Below are positions 33,756 to 42,668 of a stretch of DNA of 64,000 nt, in pieces. A program made the translations under genes and the position numbers. Under the pieces are notes generated by a model. It saw only the letters and a program-made list of their open reading frames with translations, searched no databases and was not told where the DNA came from. Origin of the DNA: Candidatus Latescibacterota bacterium (GTDB lineage: Bacteria > JAAXHH01); assembly GCA_012270975.1 (NCBI GenBank), contig JAAXHH010000148.1:29780-93779 (forward strand), given 5' to 3'. Position 1 is the stretch's first letter. Each line of letters starts with the position of its first letter.

Positions 33756-34652
33756 ATGGTCATCGACATTCACGCCCACGTCTTCCGCTGGCCGGTGCTG
33801 AAGAAACGCAATAACGGCCTGCCCATGATGTCGGCCGAGGAGCAGGTCCGGCGCATGGACGAGAAGGGGGTCGACAAGGCGGTGATTCTGCCCCTGACGT
33901 CGGCCGAGGTGATCGGAGAACCCCAGAGCATGGGCGAGGTCTTCGACATCTGCCGGCTCTATCCCGGGCGGTTCATCCCCTTCTGCGATTTCGACGTGCG
34001 CCGCTACGATCTGGACAGCGTGGACGCATTCCGCGATGTACTGGATCAATACGTGGCCCGCGGTGCCAAGGGTGTGGGGGAGCTGACCTGTCGGGTCTAC
34101 TGGGACGATCCCCGGCTCTGGAATCTCTTCACTGCGTGCGAGGAACTGGGCCTGCCCGTCACCTTTCACACTTCTCCTCCGGAAGTGATTACGTACGGAC
34201 TGATCGACGAACTGGGCTTCTCACGGTTCGAGAAAGCCCTTCAGCGGTTTCCGAACTTGCGCTTCTTCGGCCACAGCGCCTCCTTCTGGAGCGAGATCAG
34301 CGGCGATCTCACGGCCGCCCGGAAGGAGGGCTATCCCAAGACGCCCGTTGCGCCCGGCGGTACCTTGCTCCGGCTGTTCCGGACCTATCCCAACCTGTGC
34401 GGCGACCTGTCAGCGGGCTCCGGTTACAATGCACTGACCCGCGACCCAGTCTTCACCTACGAGTTCCTGGACGAATTCCAGGACCGCCTGATGCTCGGGC
34501 TCGATCACACCGACGCCGAGCTCGATTTCCAGCATATCGAATGGCTTCGTGCCCGACGGGACGAAGGGCATATCACTCACGAGGTCTGCGAGAAGATTCT
34601 CTGGCGCAACGCCGATCGGATCATCGGGCTGGGTATCGCCGAAGGTGTTTGA
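33756..34652 (+). CDS. amidohydrolase family protein
   Basis: 298 aa with AGGAGAAAGG before the ATG. IDIHAHVF gives the HxH pair, VTFHTSPPE and FFGHSASFW later His positions, and LDHTDAE the final acidic residue. Same superfamily as the gene at 32325 but not a close copy. Twelve or so bases separate it from the aspartic protease gene, so they are likely co-transcribed. Confidence 0.82.
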   Translation: MVIDIHAHVFRWPVLKKRNNGLPMMSAEEQVRRMDEKGVDKAVILPLTSAEVIGEPQSMGEVFDICRLYPGRFIPFCDFDVRRYDLDSVDAFRDVLDQYVARGAKGVGELTCRVYWDDPRLWNLFTACEELGLPVTFHTSPPEVITYGLIDELGFSRFEKALQRFPNLRFFGHSASFWSEISGDLTAARKEGYPKTPVAPGGTLLRLFRTYPNLCGDLSAGSGYNALTRDPVFTYEFLDEFQDRLMLGLDHTDAELDFQHIEWLRARRDEGHITHEVCEKILWRNADRIIGLGIAEGV

Positions 34653-34746
34653 GCACTGGCCGGGCATCAGCTCGGGCGTCGTGGAGGAATCTGATCACCA
34701 GAGCAAGATTGGCGCCTGAGGCCGGCGCTAAATAAATGTCTTTTAC

Positions 34747-34778
34747 CGGTGCGTGCGATTTATCATTTACACGCACCG
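34747..34778. repeat. inverted repeat before the APC permease gene
   Basis: CGGTGCGTG and its exact complement CACGCACCG form a 9-bp stem around a 14-base AT-rich loop, 68 bases upstream of the permease ATG. No T run follows on either strand, so it may be an operator rather than a terminator. Confidence 0.55.
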
Positions 34779-34845
34779 AAATAAAGACAACATTAAGCAC
34801 ATCACCGCTTAACAATCCATCCGGAAAATCTCGTTCGAGGCAGCC

Positions 34846-36255
34846 ATGAGCGATGCTCAAAGGGACGCCCGATCCGATTCCTTCGGGGAAGAAACCGAAC
34901 TGAGGCGGGACCTGGGACCGGTCTCGGCGACGGCCGTGATCGTCGGCTCGATCATCGGTTCCGGTATCTTCGCGGGTCCCGCCATCGTGGCCGGATACAC
35001 GGGTTCTTCTGGTTGGAATCTACTCGTCTGGGTCATCTGCGCGTTCATGGCCTTCTGCGGCGCGGTGACCTTCGCCGAACTGGGCGGCATCATGCCGCGT
35101 TCGGGCGGGTTGTACGTATTTCTGAAGGAAGCCTACGGGCGGTTGTGGGGTTTTCTCTTCGGCTGGACCTCGCTCCTGGTCATACGTCCCTGCGACCTGG
35201 CGGCCATCTCCATCGTATTCGCCACCTACCTGGGTTATTTCGTCACCCAGTTCAGTCCCTACCCGGACTGGGCCATGCGAGGCGTGGCGATCATCGTCCT
35301 GATCATCCTGGCTTTCATCAACTACCTGGGCGTGCGGTTTGGCGGTCTCGTCCAGAACCTGTCCTCCTTCCTCAAGGTGGGCGGCCTGCTCCTCATGGTC
35401 GCCCTGGCCTTTGGCATCACGCCGGACACGAGTAATTTCCAACCGGTCTGGCCTTCCGATACCACCCTCACCATCGGTTTCCTCAGCATGATCAGCCTCG
35501 GCATGGTGGCGTCCTTCGGCGCCTACGACGGGTGGGACGGTTCGACCTACGTGGCCGAGGAAATCAAGAACCCGAGACGCTGGGTGCCCCTGTCCATCAT
35601 ACTGGGCCTGGCCATAACCACCGTCGTCTACCTGCTCGTGAACAGCGCCTACCTGCTGGTGCTCTCCAACACGGGCGTCGCCCAGAGCGAACGCGTCGCT
35701 TCCGAGACCATGGAGTGGCTCATCGGACCGGTAGGAGGTGTTTTCATCGCCGCGACCGCCATGATTTCCACCTTCGGCACCGTGAACGCCGGCATGCTGA
35801 CCGGACCGCGCGTCTTCTTCGCCATGGCCCGCGAGAAGATGTTCTTCGAATGGGTCGCCCGCGTCCACCCGCGCTACCGTACACCAGGCAACGCCGTCGT
35901 GTTCCTGGCCGGTCTGGGCATCCTGAATATCATCTTCCTGGGTGACTGGGGCGCCATCATCGCGGCGCGGACCGGCTCCCTGTGGCTCTTCTACATAACG
36001 ACCACCTTCAGTGTGTTCATCTTCCGGCGGACCCGTCCCGACCTGCCGCGGCCCTACCGCACCTTCGGGTATCCCGCCACGCCCGCGATCTTCGTGCTCA
36101 TCGGCGTGATCTTCTTCGTGTCCATCGTCATCAGCGACCCCGGACATACCCTGATCGGGCTGACCATCACTGCATTGGGCATTCCGGCCTACTGGCTGTG
36201 GATGCGGAACAAGCGGAACGAAGAATCGGGTGAAGGATCCGGCAAGGACAGTTGA
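34846..36255 (+). CDS. APC family amino acid permease
   Basis: 469 aa with about 12 transmembrane segments. GSIIGSGIFAGPAIVAGY is the substrate-binding glycine-rich turn of segment 1 in the amino acid-polyamine-organocation family, and GAYDGWDGSTYVAEEIKNPRRWVP is the conserved segment-6/loop motif. It faces nothing obviously related, though amino-acid-processing neighbours are frequent in this window. Substrate unknown. Confidence 0.86.
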   Translation: MSDAQRDARSDSFGEETELRRDLGPVSATAVIVGSIIGSGIFAGPAIVAGYTGSSGWNLLVWVICAFMAFCGAVTFAELGGIMPRSGGLYVFLKEAYGRLWGFLFGWTSLLVIRPCDLAAISIVFATYLGYFVTQFSPYPDWAMRGVAIIVLIILAFINYLGVRFGGLVQNLSSFLKVGGLLLMVALAFGITPDTSNFQPVWPSDTTLTIGFLSMISLGMVASFGAYDGWDGSTYVAEEIKNPRRWVPLSIILGLAITTVVYLLVNSAYLLVLSNTGVAQSERVASETMEWLIGPVGGVFIAATAMISTFGTVNAGMLTGPRVFFAMAREKMFFEWVARVHPRYRTPGNAVVFLAGLGILNIIFLGDWGAIIAARTGSLWLFYITTTFSVFIFRRTRPDLPRPYRTFGYPATPAIFVLIGVIFFVSIVISDPGHTLIGLTITALGIPAYWLWMRNKRNEESGEGSGKDS

Positions 36256-36285
36256 TTCGATCCCGGCAGCCTACCCGTTCATCAC

Positions 36286-36447
36286 TCACTGAGACCATAT
36301 TTTAACAAGAATCGAAACTACGCCGGCCAACAGGGCCGCGAGTAAGGTAAATCCCACCCTTTCTATCGTTCCCAATCTCCTGTCGATTTGCTCGAATATC
36401 CCCTCGAGTCGGCTTATCCTGCCTTCATGGTTCAAAGATTCCGACAT
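36286..36447 (-). CDS. 53-aa coiled-coil and transmembrane protein
   Basis: A short gene with a 53-aa product: an N-terminal helix (RISRLEGIFEQIDRRLGTIE) that looks coiled-coil, then one hydrophobic segment (VGFTLLAALLAGVVSILVKI) and a short tail. It is the layout of small membrane-bound hypothetical proteins of the haemolysin XhlA type. It lies convergent to the APC permease, only 30 bases from it. Confidence 0.6.
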   Translation of the reverse strand: MSESLNHEGRISRLEGIFEQIDRRLGTIERVGFTLLAALLAGVVSILVKIWSQ

Positions 36448-36641
36448 GGATGTCCCCGCCTTTCTTCCTGAGTGCCCTATTCAAGATCCTTCAGCGCAGG
36501 ATGGATCCCGCCCCGCTCCAGCACAGTTTTGACCCTCTATTCGAATTAGTGTGATCGACGGCCCGATTCTCGTATATCAAATACTTTTGCCATGCCGATC
36601 GATAATATTTACTAAATTGATCAAGATTGTAATTTTTTCTA

Positions 36642-36670
36642 TTGACACCCCTGTTCCACCCCGGTATAAT
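36642..36670 (+). promoter_or_regulatory. consensus sigma-70 promoter of the sulfur assimilation operon
   Basis: TTGACA (36642-36647), a 17-base spacer, and TATAAT (36665-36670): both hexamers perfect, about 67 bases upstream of the reductase ATG. The surrounding 36450-36660 region is AT-rich and gene-free. Confidence 0.8.
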
Positions 36671-36736
36671 GGGAGTTCATTTTCAATTAAGCGTGGTCAG
36701 ACTCAACTGAAAGTACGCACCTCGAACGGGAACAAA

Positions 36737-38392
36737 ATGGCGAAAGCGGTTCGGCGGCCTCGGCGCGAACAACCGGTACCCACCTGGGACCTGGTCCGGA
36801 AGCGCAACTACGTGGAGCGGCTCAAGCACGAGAAAGCGCCCATGGAGGTCATAAACGACCTGCCGGACCTGATCGACCAGGGCTACGAGGAGATTTCGGA
36901 AGAGGACGTGGTGCGCCTGCAGTGGTACGGCCTGTACCACGACAAGCCCAAGGTGGGGCACTTCATGATGCGCGTCAAACTGCCGGGCGGCAGCCTGACG
37001 CCCCACAAGCTGCGTACCATCGGGCGGGTGTCCCAGGACTTCGGCGGCGACTACGGCGAATTGACCACGCGCCAGAATATCCAGCTCCACGGCATGAAGC
37101 TGAACGACCTGCCCCGGATCTTCGAAACGCTGAACCGGGCGGGACTTTCCACGAGCGGCGGATGCGGCGACACCGTGCGGAACATCACGGGATGCCCGGT
37201 GGCGGGACTGGCCGGCGACGAACTTTTTAACGCCCGGCCTGTCATCGAAGCGGCGGCCGATTTCTTCTACGGCAATCCCGATTACTGCGACCTGCCGCGC
37301 AAGCACAAGATCACCATCTCCTGCTGCCCCCACCAGTGCAACGCGCCGGAGATAAACTGCATCAGCCTGATGGGGCTCGAGCAAGCGGGCAGCCCGGGGT
37401 TCGCGATCCGGATCGGTGGCGGCCTGTCCACCTGGCCCCGGCTCTCGAGCGACCTGGGCGTCTTCGTTCCCGTGGACGACGTGATCCCGGTACTCCGCGC
37501 CATCATCGACGTTTGGAAGGAAGACCTCAAGTACCGCATGTCACGGGTCAAGGCGCGGATGAAGTTCATGGTCGACGACCTGGGCCCGGAAGCCTACCGC
37601 GAGCGGGTGGAAGCCCGACTGGGATACCGGCTGGCCGACGGCGAAGCGCCCGCGCCGCCCGCGGAGGAACACGACCACACCGGGGTCCACGAACAGGTGC
37701 AGGAGGGAATGTACTACGCCGGCTTTCCCGTGTTCCTGGGGCTGTGCACCGGCACGCAGATGATCCAGCTGGCCGACCTGGCCGACGAATACGGGGGCGA
37801 ATTCCGGCTGACCCGCCGCCAGAACGTCATCCTCACGGACATTCCCGAAGACAGGCTCGAATCGGTTACCGGCGCGGTGGCCGATATCGGCTTTCCCATG
37901 GAAGTCAATGACCTGCGCGGCACCAGCATCGCGTGCACGGGCGAGCCCTTCTGCAACTACTCGGTCGGGGAGACCAAGACCCGGATGGCGGAGATCGTCG
38001 ACCACATGGAGCGGGTCTTCGGCGATCGCGCGAAGGGCCTGCGGCTGAACCTGGACGGCTGTCCCCACGCCTGCGCCCACCACTGGATCGGCGACATCGG
38101 GTTCCAGGCGACGACGCTCCGCGAGCGGGGCGAGGGCGGTGAGCGGCTGCGGGGATACGACCTGTTCCTCCGCGGCGGACTGAGCGGACAGGCCGGCATC
38201 GGCCAGCCCGTGCTCCGGCGCGTGCCCGCTGAGTCCGTCCATCTCTACACCGAAAGGCTGTTCGGGGCTTACCTGGACCAGAAGACGGACGACGAGACCA
38301 TACAGCGATTCTTTCACCGCCACAGCGATGAGGAGTTGACCGCGATTGCCGCGGGAAACGAAGTCGTCGCATCAGCAACAGGAGAGGAATGA
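36737..38392 (+). CDS. siroheme-dependent nitrite/sulfite reductase
   Basis: 551 aa from ATG 36737. Two ferredoxin-like half-repeats (LTTRQNIQLHG and LTRRQNVILTD) and the siroheme/4Fe-4S ligands CTGEPFC (CxxxxxC) and CPHAC (CxxxC) identify a ferredoxin-type sulfite or nitrite reductase. The next gene is an APS-type reductase, so reduction of sulfite to sulfide is the likely task. Its stop overlaps the next ATG by four bases. Confidence 0.9.
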   Translation: MAKAVRRPRREQPVPTWDLVRKRNYVERLKHEKAPMEVINDLPDLIDQGYEEISEEDVVRLQWYGLYHDKPKVGHFMMRVKLPGGSLTPHKLRTIGRVSQDFGGDYGELTTRQNIQLHGMKLNDLPRIFETLNRAGLSTSGGCGDTVRNITGCPVAGLAGDELFNARPVIEAAADFFYGNPDYCDLPRKHKITISCCPHQCNAPEINCISLMGLEQAGSPGFAIRIGGGLSTWPRLSSDLGVFVPVDDVIPVLRAIIDVWKEDLKYRMSRVKARMKFMVDDLGPEAYRERVEARLGYRLADGEAPAPPAEEHDHTGVHEQVQEGMYYAGFPVFLGLCTGTQMIQLADLADEYGGEFRLTRRQNVILTDIPEDRLESVTGAVADIGFPMEVNDLRGTSIACTGEPFCNYSVGETKTRMAEIVDHMERVFGDRAKGLRLNLDGCPHACAHHWIGDIGFQATTLRERGEGGERLRGYDLFLRGGLSGQAGIGQPVLRRVPAESVHLYTERLFGAYLDQKTDDETIQRFFHRHSDEELTAIAAGNEVVASATGEE

Positions 38393-39243
38393 GCACCATG
38401 GACCGCCTGGAACATCCGGACCAACAGGACCACCTACACCATCCGGATCGCCCGGACCATCCCGGCCGCGACTTCCTGGATGAGTTCGAAGCCGGACAAC
38501 TGGCCATCGAGTTCGACGGGGAATCCCCCGAAGCCGTGATCGAATGGGCCCTGGACCGCTGGGGCAGACGCGCCGGGCTGTGTACGAGCTTCCAGGCGGA
38601 AGGGATGGTCCTGCTGGACATGGCCTGGCAGATCGATCCGAACATCCACGTGTTCACGGTGGACACGGGCCGGCTGCACCAGGAGACCTACGATTTCATC
38701 GACCAGGTCCGGGACCACTACGAAATCGATATCCAGGTGTATTTCCCCGACCTGCTCCAGGTGGAAAACATGGTGGGCGCCCACGGCGTGAACCTGTTCT
38801 ACAAGTCCGTGGAATCCCGGTTCAAGTGCTGCAACGTGCGCAAGGTGGAACCGATTCGGCGTGCGCTCGAGGGACTGGACGGGTGGTTCACCGGTCTGCG
38901 GCGCGACCAGTGGGCCAGCCGGGCGAACATCCGCAAGATCGAGATCGACCACGACCACGGCGGACTGGCGAAGATCAGCCCCCTGGCGGACTGGACCGAG
39001 GAAGAGGTCTGGGACTACATCGAACTCTACGACGTCCCGAAGCATCCTCTCTACGAACAGGGCTATACCAGTATCGGCTGCATGCCGTGCACGCGGGTCA
39101 CGAAGCCTGGCGAAGACTCCCGCGCGGGACGCTGGTGGTGGGAGAAGAACGCGCCCAAGGAATGCGGCATGCACTGCCCGGTGGAGACCGGCGGTTTCGA
39201 GCACGAAATGGAAGCGCTGGTGGCGGAGGAGGTGGAAAAATGA
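38389..39243 (+). CDS. cysH: adenylylsulfate (APS-type) reductase, CysH family
   Basis: 284 aa with a His-rich, Asp-rich N-terminal extension. The 3'-phosphosulfate reductase fold is seen in CTSFQAEGMVLLDMA, HVFTVDTGRLHQETYDF and SPLADWTEEEVWDYI. The Cys pairs CC (RFKCCNVRKV) and CxxC (IGCMPCTRV) that bind a 4Fe-4S cluster, plus the catalytic ECGMH, indicate the APS-using branch rather than PAPS. It produces sulfite for the preceding reductase. Overlaps both neighbours by four bases. Confidence 0.9.
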   Translation: MSTMDRLEHPDQQDHLHHPDRPDHPGRDFLDEFEAGQLAIEFDGESPEAVIEWALDRWGRRAGLCTSFQAEGMVLLDMAWQIDPNIHVFTVDTGRLHQETYDFIDQVRDHYEIDIQVYFPDLLQVENMVGAHGVNLFYKSVESRFKCCNVRKVEPIRRALEGLDGWFTGLRRDQWASRANIRKIEIDHDHGGLAKISPLADWTEEEVWDYIELYDVPKHPLYEQGYTSIGCMPCTRVTKPGEDSRAGRWWWEKNAPKECGMHCPVETGGFEHEMEALVAEEVEK

Positions 39244-39419
39244 GCAACGCGGCCATCCTCTACCTGCGTCTGTTGCGCAGGATCGTCCGTGAATCCGCCT
39301 GCCGGCTGGGCGGCGCCGAAGAGACCTACCTGGCGGCGGGTTTCGGCGGCGGCGAGCGACCCGATGCCCACGGCGACATGCGACCGTGCGTGACCGAACA
39401 CGGGAACAGGCATAAATGA
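39240..39419 (+). CDS. 59-aa protein of unknown function in the sulfur operon
   Basis: Begins in an ATGA overlap with cysH and ends in a second ATGA overlap with the next gene, so it is almost certainly translated. 59 aa: a basic helical start (LYLRLLRRIVRESACRL), then a Gly-rich AAGFGGGE stretch and a His/Asp-rich tail with two cysteines overall. No domain recognised. Confidence 0.6.
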   Translation: MSNAAILYLRLLRRIVRESACRLGGAEETYLAAGFGGGERPDAHGDMRPCVTEHGNRHK

Positions 39420-39892
39420 GCGATCTCAATACATCGTTGACCAGGCTCGACGACCAGGAGCGGGAACTGCTGCTGGACGAACTGGACGCCTTTACGAACT
39501 CCCTGGCCGATACGGAGACGAAGATCCCCTACCTCGCCCTCCGCCGAGATATCGAAGCAGGCGGAGTTTCCCCCGAAAACGTCCGCTTTCTGGAGAACCT
39601 TCTCGAACTGACCCTGCAGTCCGGCCGAGCACGGCGGCGTCAGAGTCCCCAGGCCGAAAAGCGGTTCCTGCGCCTGTACCATGGCACACCACGGGGCGGC
39701 GCCGTCAAGCGGGCGGTATCGGAAACCAACGAGGCCCTCGCGGCCCTGAAGGGACAGGTCCTCGACACGGTCTCCTTCACTCCGAATACGCCGGGCGCAT
39801 ACCGGCTTCTCATCGACACGGAAGCGTGCCGGGTCGACCTCGAGATCACCCGCCAGGGCGTATCGGTCAAGAACGTCGAGATCGGCATCTGA
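39416..39892 (+). CDS. 158-aa protein of unknown function in the sulfur operon
   Basis: Starts within the ATGA overlap of the 59-aa gene. Two predicted parts: an acidic helical N-terminus (LTRLDDQERELLLDELD) and a C-terminal beta-rich segment (YRLLIDTEACRVDLEITRQGVSV). No catalytic motif is seen. Because it closes the reductase operon it may assist sulfite or APS reductase, for example by assembly or electron delivery, but that is inference from position. Confidence 0.65.
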   Translation: MSDLNTSLTRLDDQERELLLDELDAFTNSLADTETKIPYLALRRDIEAGGVSPENVRFLENLLELTLQSGRARRRQSPQAEKRFLRLYHGTPRGGAVKRAVSETNEALAALKGQVLDTVSFTPNTPGAYRLLIDTEACRVDLEITRQGVSVKNVEIGI

Positions 39893-40058
39893 AACCTGCG
39901 GGCCCTCCTTCCGCTTACTGCCTCTTGGGAACGGGCTGACCCCCAGCCACACCTTCATTCACCCGCCCGAAAAAAGTTGGCGCGACCCGTCCCGGCCATA
40001 TATTAGCCTTCAGGCAGGCGATCGTTCCTCTCCTCCTGAAATCACTCCTCGGAAGCGA

Positions 40059-41174
40059 ATGCCCATGGGCTACCCGCGTATCGATGGCCGCAGGGTGAAA
40101 GTCGAACCCCTGACGGCCCGGGAAAGCAAGCATCATATCGATAATATCCGCGTCGATCCCGATGGCCCACTGAGCCCGGCTTCGTCACGCCAGGCCAACC
40201 AGATTGAAACGATAGCGGACCGTATCCGCGCCGCTCGTTCAAGCGGCGCATCCGTCATGCTGGCCTACGGCGCCCATCTCGTGAAAAACGGGCTAGGTCC
40301 CGTGGTCACGCGCATGATGGAAGGCGGTTGGATCACCCACCTGGCCACCAATGGCGCGGGCGTGATCCACGACTGGGAGTACGCGTTCCACGGCCGCTCG
40401 GAGGAGGATGTGCGCGCCCACGTCGCCCGCGGATGTTTCGGCACGTGGGACGAGACCGGCCGCCATACCGCTCTCGCGGTGCTGGCAGGCGCTGTGGACG
40501 GCATGGGTTACGGGGAATCGGTGGGCAGGTTGATCGTGGAGGACGGATACAACATTCCTGACTCAACCGGACTTCGGAAGGCGCTTGCGGACTGGTCCGC
40601 CGGTCTGGTGGACGACGAGGCCATGCCCGCCCGCGCCGACCTGCTGCAGACCATCATTCGACACGACATCGCTCCGGGCCGCCACACCGTCGAACACCCG
40701 TACAAGCGACATTCGCTGACAGGGAATGCCTGCCGGCTCGGCATTCCGCTCACCGTGCATCCCGGCATCGGGTACGACATCGTCTATACCCATCCCCTCG
40801 CCAGCGGCGCCGCGTACGGACGGGGCGGGATGATCGACTTCCAGGTCTTCGCCGAGGGCGTCTCGCGCATCGACGGCGGCGTGTTCCTGTCCGTCGGCTC
40901 CTCGATCATGGCGCCCCAGGTCTTCGAGAAATCGGTTTCGATCGCCAACAACCTGAGGCGCCAGGACGGCCTCGGTCCCCTGCAGCCCTTCATCGCGGTG
41001 AACGACCTCACGGAGGAGGATTGGGACTGGAACGCCGGCGAGCCGCCCATGGACAACCCGGCCTACTACAACCGCATGGGCAAGAGTTTCAGCCGTATGG
41101 GAGGCGAGCTGATCTACACGGCGGCCGACAACCGGCTGTTCATCCCTCACTTGTGCAGGTGCCTGGCGGAATGA
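40059..41174 (+). CDS. deoxyhypusine synthase-like NAD-binding protein
   Basis: 371 aa. VMLAYGAHLVKNGLGPVV, ITHLATNGAGVIHDWE and the glycine-rich FLSVGSSIMAPQVFEKS blocks resemble the deoxyhypusine synthase family (COG1899), which binds NAD and transfers a butylamine group. Bacteria lack eIF5A, so in this group the real reaction is unknown, and I see no equivalent of the catalytic lysine segment. The stop overlaps a short in-frame ORF (41171-41293) whose 15-base direct repeat is described in the findings. Confidence 0.6.
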   Translation: MPMGYPRIDGRRVKVEPLTARESKHHIDNIRVDPDGPLSPASSRQANQIETIADRIRAARSSGASVMLAYGAHLVKNGLGPVVTRMMEGGWITHLATNGAGVIHDWEYAFHGRSEEDVRAHVARGCFGTWDETGRHTALAVLAGAVDGMGYGESVGRLIVEDGYNIPDSTGLRKALADWSAGLVDDEAMPARADLLQTIIRHDIAPGRHTVEHPYKRHSLTGNACRLGIPLTVHPGIGYDIVYTHPLASGAAYGRGGMIDFQVFAEGVSRIDGGVFLSVGSSIMAPQVFEKSVSIANNLRRQDGLGPLQPFIAVNDLTEEDWDWNAGEPPMDNPAYYNRMGKSFSRMGGELIYTAADNRLFIPHLCRCLAE

Positions 41175-41293
41175 AGCGGGAACAGCGGCATGACGCGACG
41201 GCACCGTGGTATGACGCGACGGCACTGTACAGGTTTTTAAATTGTCGGGACGCCCGTCAGACACGCGGGTTCACCACTGGCACCATCCATTAA
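41171..41293 (+). CDS. possible 40-aa ORF overlapping the previous stop
   Basis: Starts in an ATGA overlap and ends ten bases before the next gene. It contains a 15-base direct repeat, ATGACGCGACGGCAC at 41190-41204 and 41211-41225, giving DATA twice. With no recognisable domain it could be a spacer rather than a gene. Confidence 0.25.
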   Translation: MKREQRHDATAPWYDATALYRFLNCRDARQTRGFTTGTIH

Positions 41294-41303
41294 GGAGACC
41301 GAA

Positions 41304-42656
41304 ATGGAAGCCTGGATCTTCGTCCATAATCCCCTCGAACGATACATTACCGACTACAAGCGGATCTTCGACGCGTGGCAGGACGGGGGTGTCACAGGCA
41401 TCGTGGTGGGCTATCTCCACTTCGAACGGGATGACGGCACGAGGATGCCTGTTTTAGAGAGCGATCCCGCCGTGTACCGGTCTTTCGGTGTCGATCCTCC
41501 TGTGGAGGGCCCCCGCGATCCCGAAAAGGAACGCCTTTTCGCCGCCATGCTCGACGACGCCAGGGAAAGGGGTTGGCACATCATCACATTCGGCGCGGGT
41601 TTAGGCGGGGGCCAGCGTCCCGTGGAGGAAGACCCATACGGTGTGATAGGCCACGCCGCGACAGTTCAGGATGCCATGAACGCCCTGCCCCAGGCCCATG
41701 GCTTCCTCATCGACGGTCCCGGAGAGCAGCACTACGAACTCGCCTTCCATCATGGGGGTGAGCTGTTTGAAATACGCCCCGGCGAGGACACCCGCTTCGC
41801 CGCTTTGGGGTATGACATGGACCGGCTTCAACGCGGCATCGAACACCTCTGGGACCGGTTCCACCGCCTCACCCCGGCCGAGGTGCGGTACCGCGCGCCG
41901 GGCGGCATGCTCGCCGGCATGCAGCTCTTCGACATCAACGAGGACGCCCTGTACTGGCTGCGCGCCCGCCGGGAAACGGCCCTCGGACACATGTCCGCCA
42001 TAGCCGAACAGGTCGGCAAGCTCAACCGGAAGGTGGAACTCGGCGGCATCCCGCGCACGGCGGCCTTCTCCTCGCTGACCTGCCAGGACTATCACGCCAT
42101 GGCGTCCTGGTTCGACTTCATCTTCCCCAAGCACTACTACTGGCACCGGGGTTTCGATGGCATGTACGGGACGGTCTCCCGCTGGGTGCGGCGGCTTCGG
42201 AAATGGAACCCATCGCTAACCGAGGAAGACGCCTTCGACGTGGTGAAGCTGCTCTTCGGCATCGACCTGCCGGGCGTGCGCTCCCTGATGGACATGGAAA
42301 TGGGGTTTCCCGAGGAGTTTTTTTCGACCATCGTGTACGGGGAGACCCGCCGTGCCCTGGAGGCTATCGGCGATACGGACAAGTGCATCTGCTGGGTCTC
42401 GACGGGGCGCGCGCCACACGCGGGCGACGCCATGCCCGCCCGGGACCTGGCCGGCATCCTTAACGCCTCCAGGGAAGCCGGGCTCAAGCGCTTTCTCTTC
42501 CATCCCGATCCGGACATCGGCGCGGCCGAGTGGCACATCCTCACCAACATGTGCGGCAACCCCTGGCAGGAGTCCAACGAAGCGGTGTACTGGCCGCCCG
42601 ATACGCCCCGGCTCGATTCCTTCAGCCACGGACGCAAGCCGACGCGGACCGACTAG
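41304..42656 (+). CDS. unknown protein, TIM-barrel-like
   Basis: 450 aa with AAGGAG before the ATG. Alternating strand/helix runs (GVTGIVVGYLHFE, HIITFGAGLGG, HGFLIDGPGEQHYE, FDFIFPKHYYWHR, KRFLFHPDPDIG) suggest a TIM barrel of the glycoside-hydrolase type with acidic residues at strand ends, for example GPGEQHYE. No family I can name. It sits between the deoxyhypusine-synthase-like gene and a methyltransferase, probably as one operon. Confidence 0.7.
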   Translation: MEAWIFVHNPLERYITDYKRIFDAWQDGGVTGIVVGYLHFERDDGTRMPVLESDPAVYRSFGVDPPVEGPRDPEKERLFAAMLDDARERGWHIITFGAGLGGGQRPVEEDPYGVIGHAATVQDAMNALPQAHGFLIDGPGEQHYELAFHHGGELFEIRPGEDTRFAALGYDMDRLQRGIEHLWDRFHRLTPAEVRYRAPGGMLAGMQLFDINEDALYWLRARRETALGHMSAIAEQVGKLNRKVELGGIPRTAAFSSLTCQDYHAMASWFDFIFPKHYYWHRGFDGMYGTVSRWVRRLRKWNPSLTEEDAFDVVKLLFGIDLPGVRSLMDMEMGFPEEFFSTIVYGETRRALEAIGDTDKCICWVSTGRAPHAGDAMPARDLAGILNASREAGLKRFLFHPDPDIGAAEWHILTNMCGNPWQESNEAVYWPPDTPRLDSFSHGRKPTRTD

Positions 42657-42668
42657 GGAGCCCGTTGC

